Shown: positions 1-9,350 of the stretch, piece after piece
Layout: every line of letters begins with the position of its first letter
Numbering within the stretch: position 1 is the first letter of the stretch
Assembly: GCF_963082655.1 (NCBI RefSeq)
Contig: NC_081553.1
Span: 184,539,695-184,603,694, forward strand
Length of the DNA stretch: 64,000 nucleotides
DNA from: Stomoxys calcitrans
Lineage: Eukaryota; Arthropoda; Insecta; Diptera; Muscidae
Direction of reading: 5' to 3'
Notes under the pieces: model-generated
What the model was told of the DNA's origin: nothing
The model's input: the letters and a program-made list of their open reading frames with translations, nothing else
Databases searched by the model: none
Program-made: the position numbers and the translations under genes

Positions 1-265
1 CAATCCCAACCGACCTGCACTAACAAGAAGCATTTGTGCAAAATTTCAAGCGGCTAGCTTTACTCCTTCGGAAGTTAGCGTGCTTTCGACAGACGGCCGG
101 ACAGACGGACGGACAGACGGACGGACAGAGGGGCGGACATGGCAAGTTCGACTTAAAATGTCATGACGATCAAGAATATATGGGGTCTTAGACGAATATT
201 TCGAGGAGTTACAAACAGAATGACGAAATTAGTATACTCCCATCATATAGTGTAGGGTATAAAAA
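1..265 (-). mobile_element. Helitron-like (DINE-1/mini-me type) fragment, family F1
   Basis: This is the terminal part of a repeat that recurs near 27.8, 36.9, 41.3 and 48.7 kb. Read on the minus strand it begins with a TATACCC end, then a stretch related to GTTTGTAACTCCTCG, a short conserved core, and a (GTCC/GTCT)n block seen on the plus strand as GGACGGACAGACGG near 95-135. A (TA)n block, a ~33-bp core and a (GTCY)n block are the published hallmark of mini-me elements, later grouped with DINE-1 Helitron-like transposons. It has no coding capacity. The left side is cut by the window edge. Confidence 0.6.
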
Positions 266-389
266 GGAGACCATTAATTGTTTATGGGAAATGAAGAGGA
301 AGTGAAATCAGCTTAAATTCCATGGACTTCAACATGAAGTTTCAATCATGAAAATCGCTTAAATTGGTTCCTTATTGTATTGCATGGCT

Positions 390-722
390 GCTAATAGGCA
401 TATTCAAATTTTGCCCATGAACATTCCACTAAGGAATAGGGGCAAACTTCCCACACATCAATGAATGCAATCCGATTCAAGTCTAAACTCAATGATAAGG
501 GGCCTTCTCTTTATAGCCGAGTCCGAATGGCACAGAGCGACACCTCTTTGGAGAGAAGTTTTACATGGCATAGTACCTCACAAAAGTTGCCAGCATTAGG
601 AGGGGAAAACCACCGATGACAAGTTGTTCTGATGGTCTCGCCAGGATTTGAACCCAGGCGTTCAGCGTCATAGGCGGACATGCTAACCTCTGCGCTACAG
701 TGGCTACCGCTAATAGGCATAT
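390..722 (-). mobile_element. tRNA-derived SINE with 14-bp target duplication
   Basis: Read on the minus strand, the right end gives a tRNA-like head: an A-box-like TAGCGCAGAGGTTAGCATG and a B-box-like GGGTTCAAATCC. A ~200-bp body follows that recurs at six other places, ending in ATGTTCATGGGCAAAATTTG. The body spans about 404-708. It is bracketed by a perfect 14-bp direct repeat GCTAATAGGCATAT (390-403 and 709-722), the mark of L1-style retroposition. Open frames across it are fortuitous. The SINE itself is clear; I do not know whether the family is named. Confidence 0.85.
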
Positions 723-890
723 ACTTAGAAGTTAAAGTTGAAGTTGAAGAATTGAGGTTAAAGAATTGAAGTTGACCAGTTGTAGTTGAAGAATTCAAAA
801 GTGGAAGGACATGCTAACCTCTGCGCTACAGTGGCTTCTGCTAATAGGCATATACTTAGAAGTTAAAGTTAAAGTTGAAGAATTGAGATG
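676..890. repeat. Direct duplication of the SINE head plus flank
   Basis: The stretch GGACATGCTAACCTCTGCGC, the rest of the tRNA head and the adjacent flank AATAGGCATATACTTAGAAG occur twice, about 131 bp apart. The second copy starts near 808 and has no SINE body. It looks like a tandem duplication that happened after the SINE inserted, because the target duplication was copied along with it. Confidence 0.75.
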
Positions 891-1020
891 GAAGAGTTGA
901 ATTTGAAAAGTTGCAGTTGAAGATTTGTTGAGTTGAAGTTGAACAGTTGCAGTTGAAGATTTGAAGTTGAAGAATTGAAAAGTGGAAGTTGAAGTTGGAG
1001 AGTTTAAGTTGAAAATTTGT
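719..1020. repeat. Degenerate AAGTTGA/GAAGTTG simple repeat
   Basis: An imperfect array of 6-9 bp words built on AAGTTG, AGAATTGA and AGTTGCAG. It starts at the SINE target site and continues past the duplicated SINE head. There is no coding signal. Confidence 0.7.
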
Positions 1021-1182
1021 AGCTGATTTTTATATCCGGAATGTAGTTATTCTTGGAGTTGACTATCATCGATGGACGATGCCCAGAACATGCATTCTAT
1101 GTGCTTGAATTCACACAAACGACCAGTGAAGATCGATGACACCAAATAAATTGCTTGACCTTTATGTTGGTTCTTGTACTAA

Positions 1183-1920
1183 CCATTGAGTGAAGCGGAT
1201 GTGTTTTCATTTCGCTCCTCAAAAGATATCTGTAGCTCGGAATAGGTACAACCAATTGCGCAAAAATGTTCAAGCGTTTCAGGAGTAGGCTTAAAAACGG
1301 ACTCAAAAGACCCAACAGCTGTGGTGGTGGCATCAAATCGTAGCAAGTTGTCCGCCCCTTCTATAGGTGTGGGTGCCTTGTCACCTGCAGTCGCCTCTAG
1401 CGACATTTAGTCTAAGTTTTCAAGATCAGGCCCGAAGGACAACGAATGATACATGGTCACAAAGAGGGGACTGTGAGTATTTCAAAACTTTATGGCCTAA
1501 TTTAGACTTGAAGAGGTCTACCGCCATGCTGTCACTGGCTAGAACGGGCATCTTAGTCATTGCATCCTGACAAGACGGTCACTGTCTAATCGAAAAACAT
1601 GCTGACAGACTGAAGGTTGTCAGTAACGACTTTTGCAGAAGCTGTGGGGACATCGAAGAAGAGGAGACTATAGAACACCTTCTGTGTGTGTGTCCCGCAC
1701 TAGCAGTTAGAAGAGTTCCACTTTAGGTTCTGATTTCTTTGGGAACTTGTCTGATTTAGCGGATGTGAACATTCGCAAGTTATTTGTCTTTTTAAAGCGA
1801 TCTGGATGGTTCAACGGTAGGAACTAGAAGGCATCTTCCTTCGTCTGTTCCTGTGGCATCACAATGGACGAAAACGTCCAAGTGAGTCTGATGGCAGACT
1901 GCCACTTAAACCTTACCTTA
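1183..1920 (+). mobile_element. Internally deleted non-LTR retrotransposon, family B
   Basis: The first ~220 bp match the ORF1 region of the same family at 36,280-36,500, sharing TCGCTCCTCAAA, GGAATAGGTAC and GGTGTRGGTGCCTT. At the words CGCCTCTAGCGACAT (near 1,390) the sequence jumps to the 3' end of family B as seen at 18,304-18,835. That end includes a Cys/His-type tail (CRSCGDIEEEETIEHLLCVC in broken frames) and a terminus running into CCTTACC, related to CCTAACCTAACC. EEP endonuclease, reverse transcriptase and RNase H are all missing. It is a non-autonomous derivative or a deletion remnant. Confidence 0.7.
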
Positions 1921-2729
1921 TCTGTCAAACATCTCCAGTTTGGTCTATATTTTAACTATAAATCGTCTTAGAAAATAAAAACACCACCTCACCGTGGATT
2001 TTTTGCTTGCTTATGGATATATTGTTGCTGTTGTTATATGTTGGCTTGCAAAGAGTGCCTTTCAACAAATTTCTACTTTGTGTTGTTGAAATTCAAAATA
2101 AATTGTTGCAGGAAAATTAACAAATTTCGTCGTCGATATTTCGAACAAAAGTTGTTGTTTTTCAAAATTATTTTTATCTGTGTGTACATGGGTAACGAGT
2201 GCAGAAAAAAAACATGAATTTGACCAAATACATGGACATGGCGTCTCATTGCTTTAAATTTTACAAAAGAGGGCGCTAGTCTTCCGATATTGACAGTAAC
2301 TGATACGAGTTTTAAGGGATCTCTTACAAATTTGGTAAATTTTGAAAAAGTAGTGCGGCTTTTGAGCGTTCAAAGTTCACTTTTTCAATGGCTTCCATAG
2401 GAAAAGAGGGCAATATGGCAGCTGCATAGAAATATGTTCAGATCTCAGTTGTTGAGGGGTGTATGCAACTTGAGGTAACGGCGAAAATGGGTAATAAAGC
2501 GTATTTTTGGGAACAAGCGCTTAAATCGGGAGATTGGTTTATCCAAACTCGGCACAGTTGTTCATTGTAATCGAGCCAAAAATATATACGACTTTTATGA
2601 ACTCAAGATTTCTTATAGGGAGATCGGTGTAAACGGTGGTATATCAATATATAGGCCATCTTTGAATTTTAGGAACTAGAATGATTTCAACAAACGGTCG
2701 AACATGCATATATTGTCTACAAACATAAC
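1921..2729. other. No gene recognised
   Basis: AT-rich, apparently single-copy sequence within this window. I see no long open frame, no terminal repeats and no match to the elements named here. Confidence 0.5.
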
Positions 2730-3445
2730 GACAAGTAAAAGCGTGGTAAGTTCGGCCGGGCCGAATCTTAAATACCCTCCACCTTGGATCGCATTTGCCG
2801 AGTTCTTTTCCCGGCATATCTTCTTAGGCAAAACAGGATATAAGAAAAGATTTGATCTGCTATTAGAGCGATATCAAGGTATGGTCCGATTTGGACCACA
2901 ATTAAATTATATGTTGGAGACCTGTGTAAAATGTCAGTCAATTCGAATAAGAATTGCGCCCTTTGGAGGCTCAAGAAGTAAAATAGAGAGATCGATTTAT
3001 ATGGGAGCTATATCAGGCTATAGACCGATTCAGACCATAATAAACACTTATGTTGATGGTTATGAGAGAATCCGTCGCACAAAATTTCAGGCAAATCGGA
3101 TAATAATTGCGACCTCTAGAGGCTCTAGAAGTCAAGATCTCAGATCAGGTTATGAACCGATTTGAAACTTATTTGACACAGTTGTTGAAAGTAAGAATAA
3201 AATACGTCATGCAAAATTTCAGCCAAATTGGATAGGAATGGCGTCTCTAGAAGTTCAAGAAGTCAAGTCCCCAGATCTGTTTATATGACAGCTATATCAG
3301 ATTATGAACCGATTTGAACCATACTTGGCACAGTTGTTGGATATCATAACAAAACACGTCGTGCAAAATTTCATTCTAATCGGATAAGAATTGCGCGCTC
3401 TAGAGGCTCAAGAAGTCAAGACCCAAGATAGGATTATATGGCAAC
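2730..3445 (-). mobile_element. F1 Helitron-like fragment with ~150-bp units
   Basis: It starts with ACAAGTAAAAGCGTGGTAAG and GGCCGGGCCGAATCTTAAAT, the characteristic end of F1 read in reverse. It continues through four degenerate units, each with a version of GATCGGTTTATATGGCAGCT and CAAAATTTCAGCCAAATCGG. It is truncated near 3,445, before the (GTCY)n end. The 153-codon open frame inside is an artefact of the repeat. Confidence 0.7.
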
Positions 3446-3728
3446 ATTTGGATCTATTGTAAAAGAACTCAGCATGTGTCCCATCTTGGAAATCTCCTTT
3501 ATGAGGATTGCCTTAATACTCTACTCCGATTTAGATCGCTAATATTCCTGCATAAGATTATTGTGAAACGAAAACCCAATTATCTCTTCGATAGATTCAA
3601 ATTTGCTAGATCCAGAATAGGAGAAAGTTAATTTCCTTTAAACTATGTAGTCTGAGTGGCAGTTATATATTAACTCAATACGTCTTTGGACTACTTTCCC
3701 ACATGGATCCAAGTCATCTTACTTTACC

Positions 3729-4713
3729 TTAGTTGGCTATGACAGAACGTAGAAATGCGTGCCAAGCGCCTTCATCTTCTGCGCTCATTCTAAAATCTCT
3801 GACACCAAGCTTCGAGGTATCTCCCACCACTTGATCTTTCCATCGGGCTTTTGGTCTTCCCGGTTTGCATGTACCACCGTGTTTGCGTTCAAAAGACTTC
3901 TTTGCTGGAGCTTCTTCATCCATTCTGACAACATGAACTAGCCAACGCAGCCGATGTATTTTGATGCGTGTAACTATCGTCGTCATACAACTCATACAGC
4001 TCGTGGTTCATACGTCGCCTATACTCTCCGTTAACGCAAACTGGTCCATATATTTTACGAAGAATCGTTCTCTCAAACACTCCAAGCACTGCCTCATCTG
4101 CTTTCACAAGTACCCATGCTTCAGAACCATATAACAGCACAGTTAGTATCAGTGTCTTATATAGTGTGATCTTTGTCTGTCGAGAGGTGGCCTTGTTTCT
4201 AAACTTCTTACTTAGTCCAAAGTAGCATGTGTTTGCCAGTATTATTCTTCGCTTTATCTCAAAACTGTTGTCATTCGTTCCGGTTATGGCGTTGCCGAGG
4301 TAGATAAAGTTACTGACTGTCTCAAAGTTGTAGCTCCCAACGTTCTCCATTCTCTTTATCTGCTCGGTTGTGGAAGGCTTTTTGGGAGTTGAAACCATCC
4401 ATTTCGTCTTATCTCCATTTACTGCCACACACATTTTCACTGACTCTCTTTTGATTCTATCAAAGGCTGCAGTTATTACTTCTGATGACCGACCTATGAT
4501 ATCGATGTCGTCGGCATAGGTGAGTAGCATGTGTTCTCTTGTGATTTGTGTGCCACATCTATTCACATCTGCATCTCGTATAATCTTCTCCAGCAGGATA
4601 GTATAGAGATCACAGGATAGGCTGTCTCCTTGTCTGAAACCTCGTTTGGTATTGAATGCTTCGAAGAGATTCTTTCCTATTCTTACTGAGGAACGTGTAT
4701 CAGCAAGTGTCAT
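3729..4713 (-). pseudogene. RTE reverse transcriptase, palm/thumb and C-terminus
   Basis: Would have copied element RNA into DNA at the nicked target. The frame 4,713 to 3,916 starts at the RQGDS box (FRQGDSLSCDLY) and carries the catalytic LLTYADDID box. It continues through the thumb region (EIKRRIILAN, LLYGSEAWVL, LRKIYGPVC). After ELYELYDDD the frame shifts, and the rest is read at 3,995-3,729: RLRWLVHVVRMDEEAPAKK, GRPKARWKDQV and a stop after RSVIAN. The same domain recurs at 20,378-21,008 with similar residues, so the frameshift belongs to this copy. Catalytic Asp residues are intact. Confidence 0.85.
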
Positions 4714-5170
4714 CCTGCAGAGTCTTATTCATTTTGCAGGGATACCAAACTCAGATATGACTTGAAATACCTTTGAACGTAAAGGACTATCGAAGGCGGC
4801 TTTGTAGTCATCAATGAGATGGTAGGTGTTGATTTGTCCTGCTCGGATCTTTTCCAGGATTTGGCGCAGTGTGAATATCTGGTCAAGGGTGAAATTACCA
4901 GGTCTAAAGCCGCATTGGTAGGGCCCAATTATCTCGTTGACTTTAAGTTTTAATCTTTTACACAGTACGCTCGAGAGTATCTTGTATGCGATGGGGAGGA
5001 GACTTATTCCTCTGTAGTTGGCACATTCCGTCTTGTCTCCTTTCTTCTTGTGTACGGGACATAGGCTGATGCATACGCCTTATCAGAGTGTCGCCTGCGG
5101 TCTTAAATAGTTCAGCGGGTATCCCGTCGGCTCCAGCTGCCTTGTTGTTCTTTAGTCGGGTCACTGCTAC
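4714..5170 (-). pseudogene. RTE reverse transcriptase, N-terminal part (deleted)
   Basis: Continues the RT upstream of the RQGDS box in broken frames. It reads TRLKNNKAAGADGIPAELFK, then GDTLIRRMHQ, then jumps to a CPVHKK-type segment (MSRTQEERRQDGMCQLQR), and further on gives FRPGN and FDSPL-like pieces. Compared with the copy at 58,640-58,760, about 80 bp are missing after CGTATGCATCAGC. That removes the stretch covering IWPE and WN. Several stops are present. This is a remnant, not a working domain. Confidence 0.75.
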
Positions 5171-6230
5171 TTGGACTTCATTCTATACCATCATCAGGGA
5201 TTCGTTCTGCGGTATCCTCTTCGCCGCCAACATTGGACACTAGCAGTTTGGTAAAATGTTCTTGCCATATCCTCAGCATGTTATATGTGTCAGTTACCAG
5301 ATTTCCTTCTTTGTCTCTGCAGGAGGATGTGCCTGCACCAAAGCCATCGGTTTGATGTTGAATTCTTTGAAATATCTGGACTACATCTCAATTCGCTCAC
5401 ACTCATGTCTTTCCATTTCCTTTTTCTTTCTGCGTGTCGCCTCCGCTCTTAAATAGTTCAGCTGGGAACCCGTCGGCTCCAGCTGCCTTGTTGTTCTTTA
5501 GTCGGGTCACTGCTACTTGGACCTCATTTTGACTAGGAGGTAAACATTTTATACCATCATCAGGCATTGGTTCTGCGGTATCCTCTTCGCCGCCAACATC
5601 GGACACTAGCAGTTGGGTAAAATGTTCTTGCCATATCCTCAGCATGTTATCTGTATCAGTTACCAGATTTCCTTCTTTGTCTCTGAAAGGAGGATGTGCC
5701 TTCACCAAAGCCATCGGTTTAATGTTTAATTCTTTGGAATATGTAGACTACATCTCAATTCGCTCACACTCATGTCTTTCCATTTTCTTTTTCTTTCTGC
5801 GCTCTTAAATAGTTCAGCGGGCAACCCGTCGGCTCCTGCTGCCTTGTTGTTCTTTAGTCTGGTCTCTGCTACTTGGAGCTCATTCTGGCTAGGAGGTAAA
5901 CATTCTATACCATCATCAGGGATTGGTTCTGCGTTATTTTCTTCGCCGCCAACATGAGACACTATCAGTTGGGTAAAATGTTCTTGCCATATCCTCAGCA
6001 TGTTATATGTGTCAGTTACCAGATTTCCTTCTTTGTTTCTGCAGGAGGATGTGACTGCACCAAAGCCATCGGTTTGATGTTTACTTCTTTGGAATATGTG
6101 TACTACATCTCAATTCGCTCACACTCATGTCTTTCCATTTCCTTTTTCTTTCTGCGTGTCGCCTCCGCTCTTAAATAGTTCAGCTGGTAACCCGTCGGCT
6201 CCTGCTGCCTTGTTGTTCTTTACTACGTTA
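5163..6230 (-). repeat. Tandem triplication of the RTE linker / RT start
   Basis: A ~360-bp block occurs three times. The anchor AAAATGTTCTTGCCATATCC lies at 5,253, 5,619 and 5,975, giving offsets of 366 and 356 bp. Each unit encodes the linker (MLRIWQEHFTQLLVSDVGGE) followed by the RT start (KNNKAAGADG.PAELF). Each then breaks at GGCGACACGC and re-enters the linker at AGAAAGAAAAAGG. In the related copy at 58.3 kb the linker start reads CCGCAGAAAG and the RT reads GACACGCTGA, so the junction falls on a shared CGC. The repeats differ by small indels and substitutions. Confidence 0.8.
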
Positions 6231-6390
6231 CTACTGATTGCAGGGTTGCTCTATATGCCGCATTCTTGGCTTCAGTAGCATCTCAACACTCTTGGTCGTA
6301 CCATGGGTTTCTTGGGGGAGGCTTCCACTACCCAAGTACGGTTTTCGCGGCATTTTCCATGGAGTGGGTAATAGTTTGCCAAAAATTTTG
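6231..6390 (-). pseudogene. RTE linker segment left of the SINE
   Basis: The minus strand encodes a region that also occurs at 56,340-56,500 (KLLPTPWKMP, AKNAAYRATL-like). It is joined abruptly at TAGTAACG/TAGTAAAGAAC to the tripled linker. It is split from the EEP part by the SINE at 6,391-6,667. Confidence 0.7.
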
Positions 6391-6667
6391 CAAATTTTAT
6401 CCATGAACATTCCACTAAGGAACAGGGGCAAACTTCTCACACATCAATGAGTACAGACGGATTCAAGTTTTAAGCTCAATGATAAGGGGCCTCCTTTTTA
6501 TAGCCGATTCCGAACGGCGTGCCGCAGTGCGACACCTCTTTAGCGAGAAGTTTTTTACATGGCATGGTACCTCACAAATGTTGCCAGCATTAGGAGGGGA
6601 AAACCACGGTTGAACATTTTTTCTGATGGTCTCGCCAGGATTCGAACCTCTGCGCTACGGTGGCCTC
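6391..6667 (-). mobile_element. tRNA-derived SINE inside RTE-1
   Basis: Same family as the copy at 404-708: CCATGAACATTCCACTAAGG, GATAAGGGGCCTCC, TTACATGGCATGGTACCTCA, and the B-box-like GGATTCGAACC on the tRNA side. Between the B box and CTCTGCGCTACGGTGG about 35 bp of the tRNA head are missing. RTE sequence continues on both sides (GCAAACTATT on one, ATATAATGGCGCAGTGG on the other), so it inserted into the RTE copy. Confidence 0.85.
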
Positions 6668-7040
6668 CACTGCGCCATTATATCATCGGAACAAGGAGTG
6701 CTTTCATCAAGCAGTTGGGTCAGTCGAGTGGAGTTTTTCAATGTCCAGCTTCCATGCAGTGTGAGATCGTACTTTCCTCCCAATGTTCTAACGAGTGTGC
6801 GAATTCTTTGCTGCAACAAGGAAATGATCCGAATCTATATTCGCTCCACGGATCGATCGCACGTCTAGCACGCTGGATGAATGCCTTCCATCTATCACAA
6901 CGTGATCAATTTGGTTGCTCGTGTTTTGATCGGATGACAGCCATGTGGCTTTGTGAATATTTTTATATTGAAATCTGTTGCCACTAGCTACCATGTTTTT
7001 TGGCGCGGCGAAATCTATAAGCCTCAACGCATTACTGGAC
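6668..7040 (-). pseudogene. RTE EEP endonuclease, C-terminal half
   Basis: The minus strand reads SNALRLIDFAAPKNMVASG, then WLSSDQNTSNQIDHVVIDGR and ANIDSDHFLVAAK. The SDH motif is the last catalytic block of EEP/APE endonucleases. The frame then breaks, and the tail runs to the SINE. The same piece is at 55,945-56,330 on the plus strand. Confidence 0.8.
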
Positions 7041-7150
7041 ACTTGATCTTTCCATCGGGCTTTTGGTCTTCCCTGTTTGCGTGTACCACCGTGTTTGCCT
7101 ATAAAAGACTTCTTTGCTGGAGCTTCTTCATCCATTCGGACAACATGACC
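7041..7150 (-). mobile_element. 110-bp fragment of an RTE 3' end inserted in EEP
   Basis: This patch encodes GHVVRMDEEAPAKKSFIGKH and GRPKARWKDQ, which belong near the C-terminus of the RTE ORF (compare 3,820-3,930), but it sits in the middle of the EEP domain. It is flanked by direct repeats TCAACGCATTACTGGAC (7,024-7,040) and TCAACCCATTACTGGAC (7,151-7,167), a 17-bp target duplication with one mismatch. It lacks both the 5' part and the true 3' tail of the element. Confidence 0.8.
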
Positions 7151-7772
7151 TCAACCCATTACTGGACGTTATCTCGTGGAGGCTAAACTTTCCGATTGTT
7201 GGACCAAAAATGTCTTCCTTCCCTATCTTCGCATTAAAATCTCCCAGAACGATTTTAATATCATGGGCGGGGCAGCGGTCATATGCTCTCTCTAGGCGCT
7301 CGTAGAAAATATCCTTGGTCTGCTCGTCTTTGTCTTCTGTCGGGGCATGGGCACAAATAAGGCTGATAGCGAAGAATTTGGCTTTTATGCGGATTGTGGC
7401 TAGCCTCTCATCCATCGGAGTAAAGCTGGAGACAAGGTGTTTCAGTCTCCGACTAACCACAAATCCACAGCCAAATTCATGCCTCGTGTTAAGGCAACTA
7501 AAGTATAGTTCGTCACCGTTTGGTATTGAAGTGACGCCATTCCCAGTCCATCGCACTTCCTGTAAGACGGTAATATCTGCCTTGTACTTCTCTAATACAT
7601 CTTCCAGTGCGTATACTTTACCTTCCCTATAAAGAGTGCGGATATTCCAGGTGCAGATCCGCAAATCATGGTCCTTTTTTCGTTTGCGTGGGTCGTCAAC
7701 GTTGGGGGGGGGGTCCGTTTTTACTATTCCCTTCTTTCTCATAGTGTTTACTTTAAAAATGAAATTTCTCAC
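7151..7772 (-). pseudogene. RTE EEP endonuclease, N-terminal half
   Basis: Encodes the target-nicking AP-endonuclease-like domain of the RTE element. From the Met at 7,772 the frame gives a basic N-terminus, then CTWNIRTLYREGKV (the Asn-containing first motif) and LQEVRWTG (catalytic Glu). It continues with a GCGFVVS core, and ICAHAPTEDKDE and VLGDFNAKIG (Asp/Asn motif). The frame stays open to the 110-bp insert at SSNGLR. The residues needed for catalysis look intact in this half; the domain is cut by the insert and no complete protein can be made. Confidence 0.85.
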
Positions 7773-8877
7773 TTTGTGAAATATGAAAAGCTATTAATAT
7801 GCAGATATACCATCAAAGTGGGATTAGAGCGCATTGTAGGTCATCGCCGCATATGTGGCTAAGCGTATTACAATCCATGGTATCTGAGCAAAGGTAGTTT
7901 TAGTGAAAACCAAATGGATATAAACATTGCATAGGGAAAAACAAAAAATTGCCAGCAAATATTGGAATAAAGTAAACGAAAAGCATACAAAAAATGACAC
8001 CCAATGTTCAGGATGAAAACAACAAACACCACCACCACTGTGACCAAATCAACCTCAACTGAATTGAATTGAATGCGTGAACGTCAACGTCATCGACAGC
8101 GCTAACGTCCACGTCACTTCCAGCGAAATGCAAAACGTATGTATTTTGAAATAAATATTGACCCAATGGTAATTTGTTAATTACACGGTAACTGAATGCG
8201 TTTAACTTAATTTGCTGGCGGTTTGTTTGTTTTTTTTTTTTCTCCAAAAACAAAAATCATTTTAGGGAAATGACAAATTATATAAATTGATAGTATTACG
8301 CATGAGTCCCAAACGCCATAATATATGGGCATGGTAGGTGATATCATAAATTTGACTGGCTGCCAAAAGCTTACAGGCACAAAGTTCAGAGTATTTTTTC
8401 AATAGACTTGGCTGCCATAAGCGTGAAGGTACTAAAGTAACATGGCTAAAGAAGTCATAAAAAATCCAAATTTCATTAAGCAATTAAGATAAAATTATTA
8501 ATCATAATACTAGTTTTTTTCCTTATTATCTACATGTTTAAAATATAAAAGGCTCACGCTTGAAGAAAAGATCTAAAAAGACCCATTAGAAATGAAAACT
8601 ACATGTGAGATCATCTCTACATTGATGATTGACTGCTCGTGAACATGAATCCCATGGAGTTTTATTATCATTGAATATTAGATGCTCAAAAATCATTACA
8701 AATTTTTGCGATTTAAAAATTTTCTTAATGGTTTATTTTCATAGAAATTATAGCCACCATGACACTTTAATAAAATAATTCGTTAATATATGATATTCAT
8801 ATCAAATTAAAGGGAAGGAAATTTAGTTTCCTTTGAAAACGTAAATGAACAAAAGGTATAAAAAATAATTGTATTTT
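7773..8877. other. No gene recognised; possible RTE 5' flank
   Basis: The first ~100 bp may be the RTE 5' UTR (no second 5' end is available for comparison). The rest is AT-rich and non-repetitive within the window, with a T run near 8,231. I see no supported coding sequence. Confidence 0.45.
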
Positions 8878-9224
8878 CTGAAACTTACTCAAAATTGCAA
8901 ATTTTGCCCATGAACATTCCACTAAGGAACAGGGGCAAACTTCTCACATATCAATGAGTGCAGTCCGATTTAAGTTTAAGCTCAATGATAAGGGGCCTCC
9001 TTTTTTAAGCCAAGTCCGAACGGCGTGCCGCAGTGAGACACTGCTTTGGAGAGAAGTTTTATATGGCATAGTACCTCACAACTGTTGCCAGTATTAGGAG
9101 GGGAAAACCACCGCTGAAAATTTTTACTGATAGTCTCGCCAAGATTCGAACCCAGGCGCTCAGCGTCATAGGCGGACATGCTAACCTCTGCGCTACGGTG
9201 GCCTCCTGAAACTTACACATAATT
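8878..9224 (-). mobile_element. tRNA-derived SINE, full length
   Basis: Complete copy (about 8,889-9,205), reading on the minus strand from GCGCAGAGGTTAGCATGTCC and GGGTTCGAATC to ATGTTCATGGGCAAAATTTG. A target duplication is present: CTGAAACTTAC at 8,878 and again at 9,206, with the following bases partly matching. Confidence 0.85.
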
Positions 9225-9274
9225 CAATATTTATAGACAATGGTGTCAAATTTAATTGAATCCGAGGATAGTCC

Positions 9275-9350
9275 ACTGACTCTACAAGGGGCATGATTAG
9301 ACCAATACTTACTTACGCTTCAGTAGTTTGGTAGACTGCGATGGAGAAAT
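9275..9350 (+). pseudogene. Short non-LTR retrotransposon fragment (family C thumb)
   Basis: CTTACTTACGCTTCAGTAGT and TTGGTAGACTGCGATGGAGA match 60,085-60,125 and read LTYASVVW.TAMEK, the thumb region after the RT of RNase H-bearing non-LTR elements. It is cut off by the tandem array that follows. Confidence 0.6.

Larger units (their letters stand above)
3718..7772 (-). mobile_element. RTE-clade non-LTR retrotransposon, rearranged copy (RTE-1)
   Basis: Read on the minus strand the order is EEP endonuclease (7,772 to ~6,690), linker, reverse transcriptase (~5,170 to 4,000) and a C-terminal domain ending at 3,729. The 3' end is very short and closes with GGTAAAGTAAG, in keeping with the small tandem-repeat tails of RTE elements. 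The copy is dead: it has frameshifts, a SINE inside, a 110-bp foreign insert inside EEP, a tripled linker and a deletion in RT. Related copies lie at 20.4, 55.9-59.0, 61.1 and 63.5 kb. Confidence 0.85.

Noticed and set aside
640..707. tRNA gene
   Set aside because: A and B boxes are present but the sequence is the head of a repeated SINE with a target duplication; no proper cloverleaf is evident.
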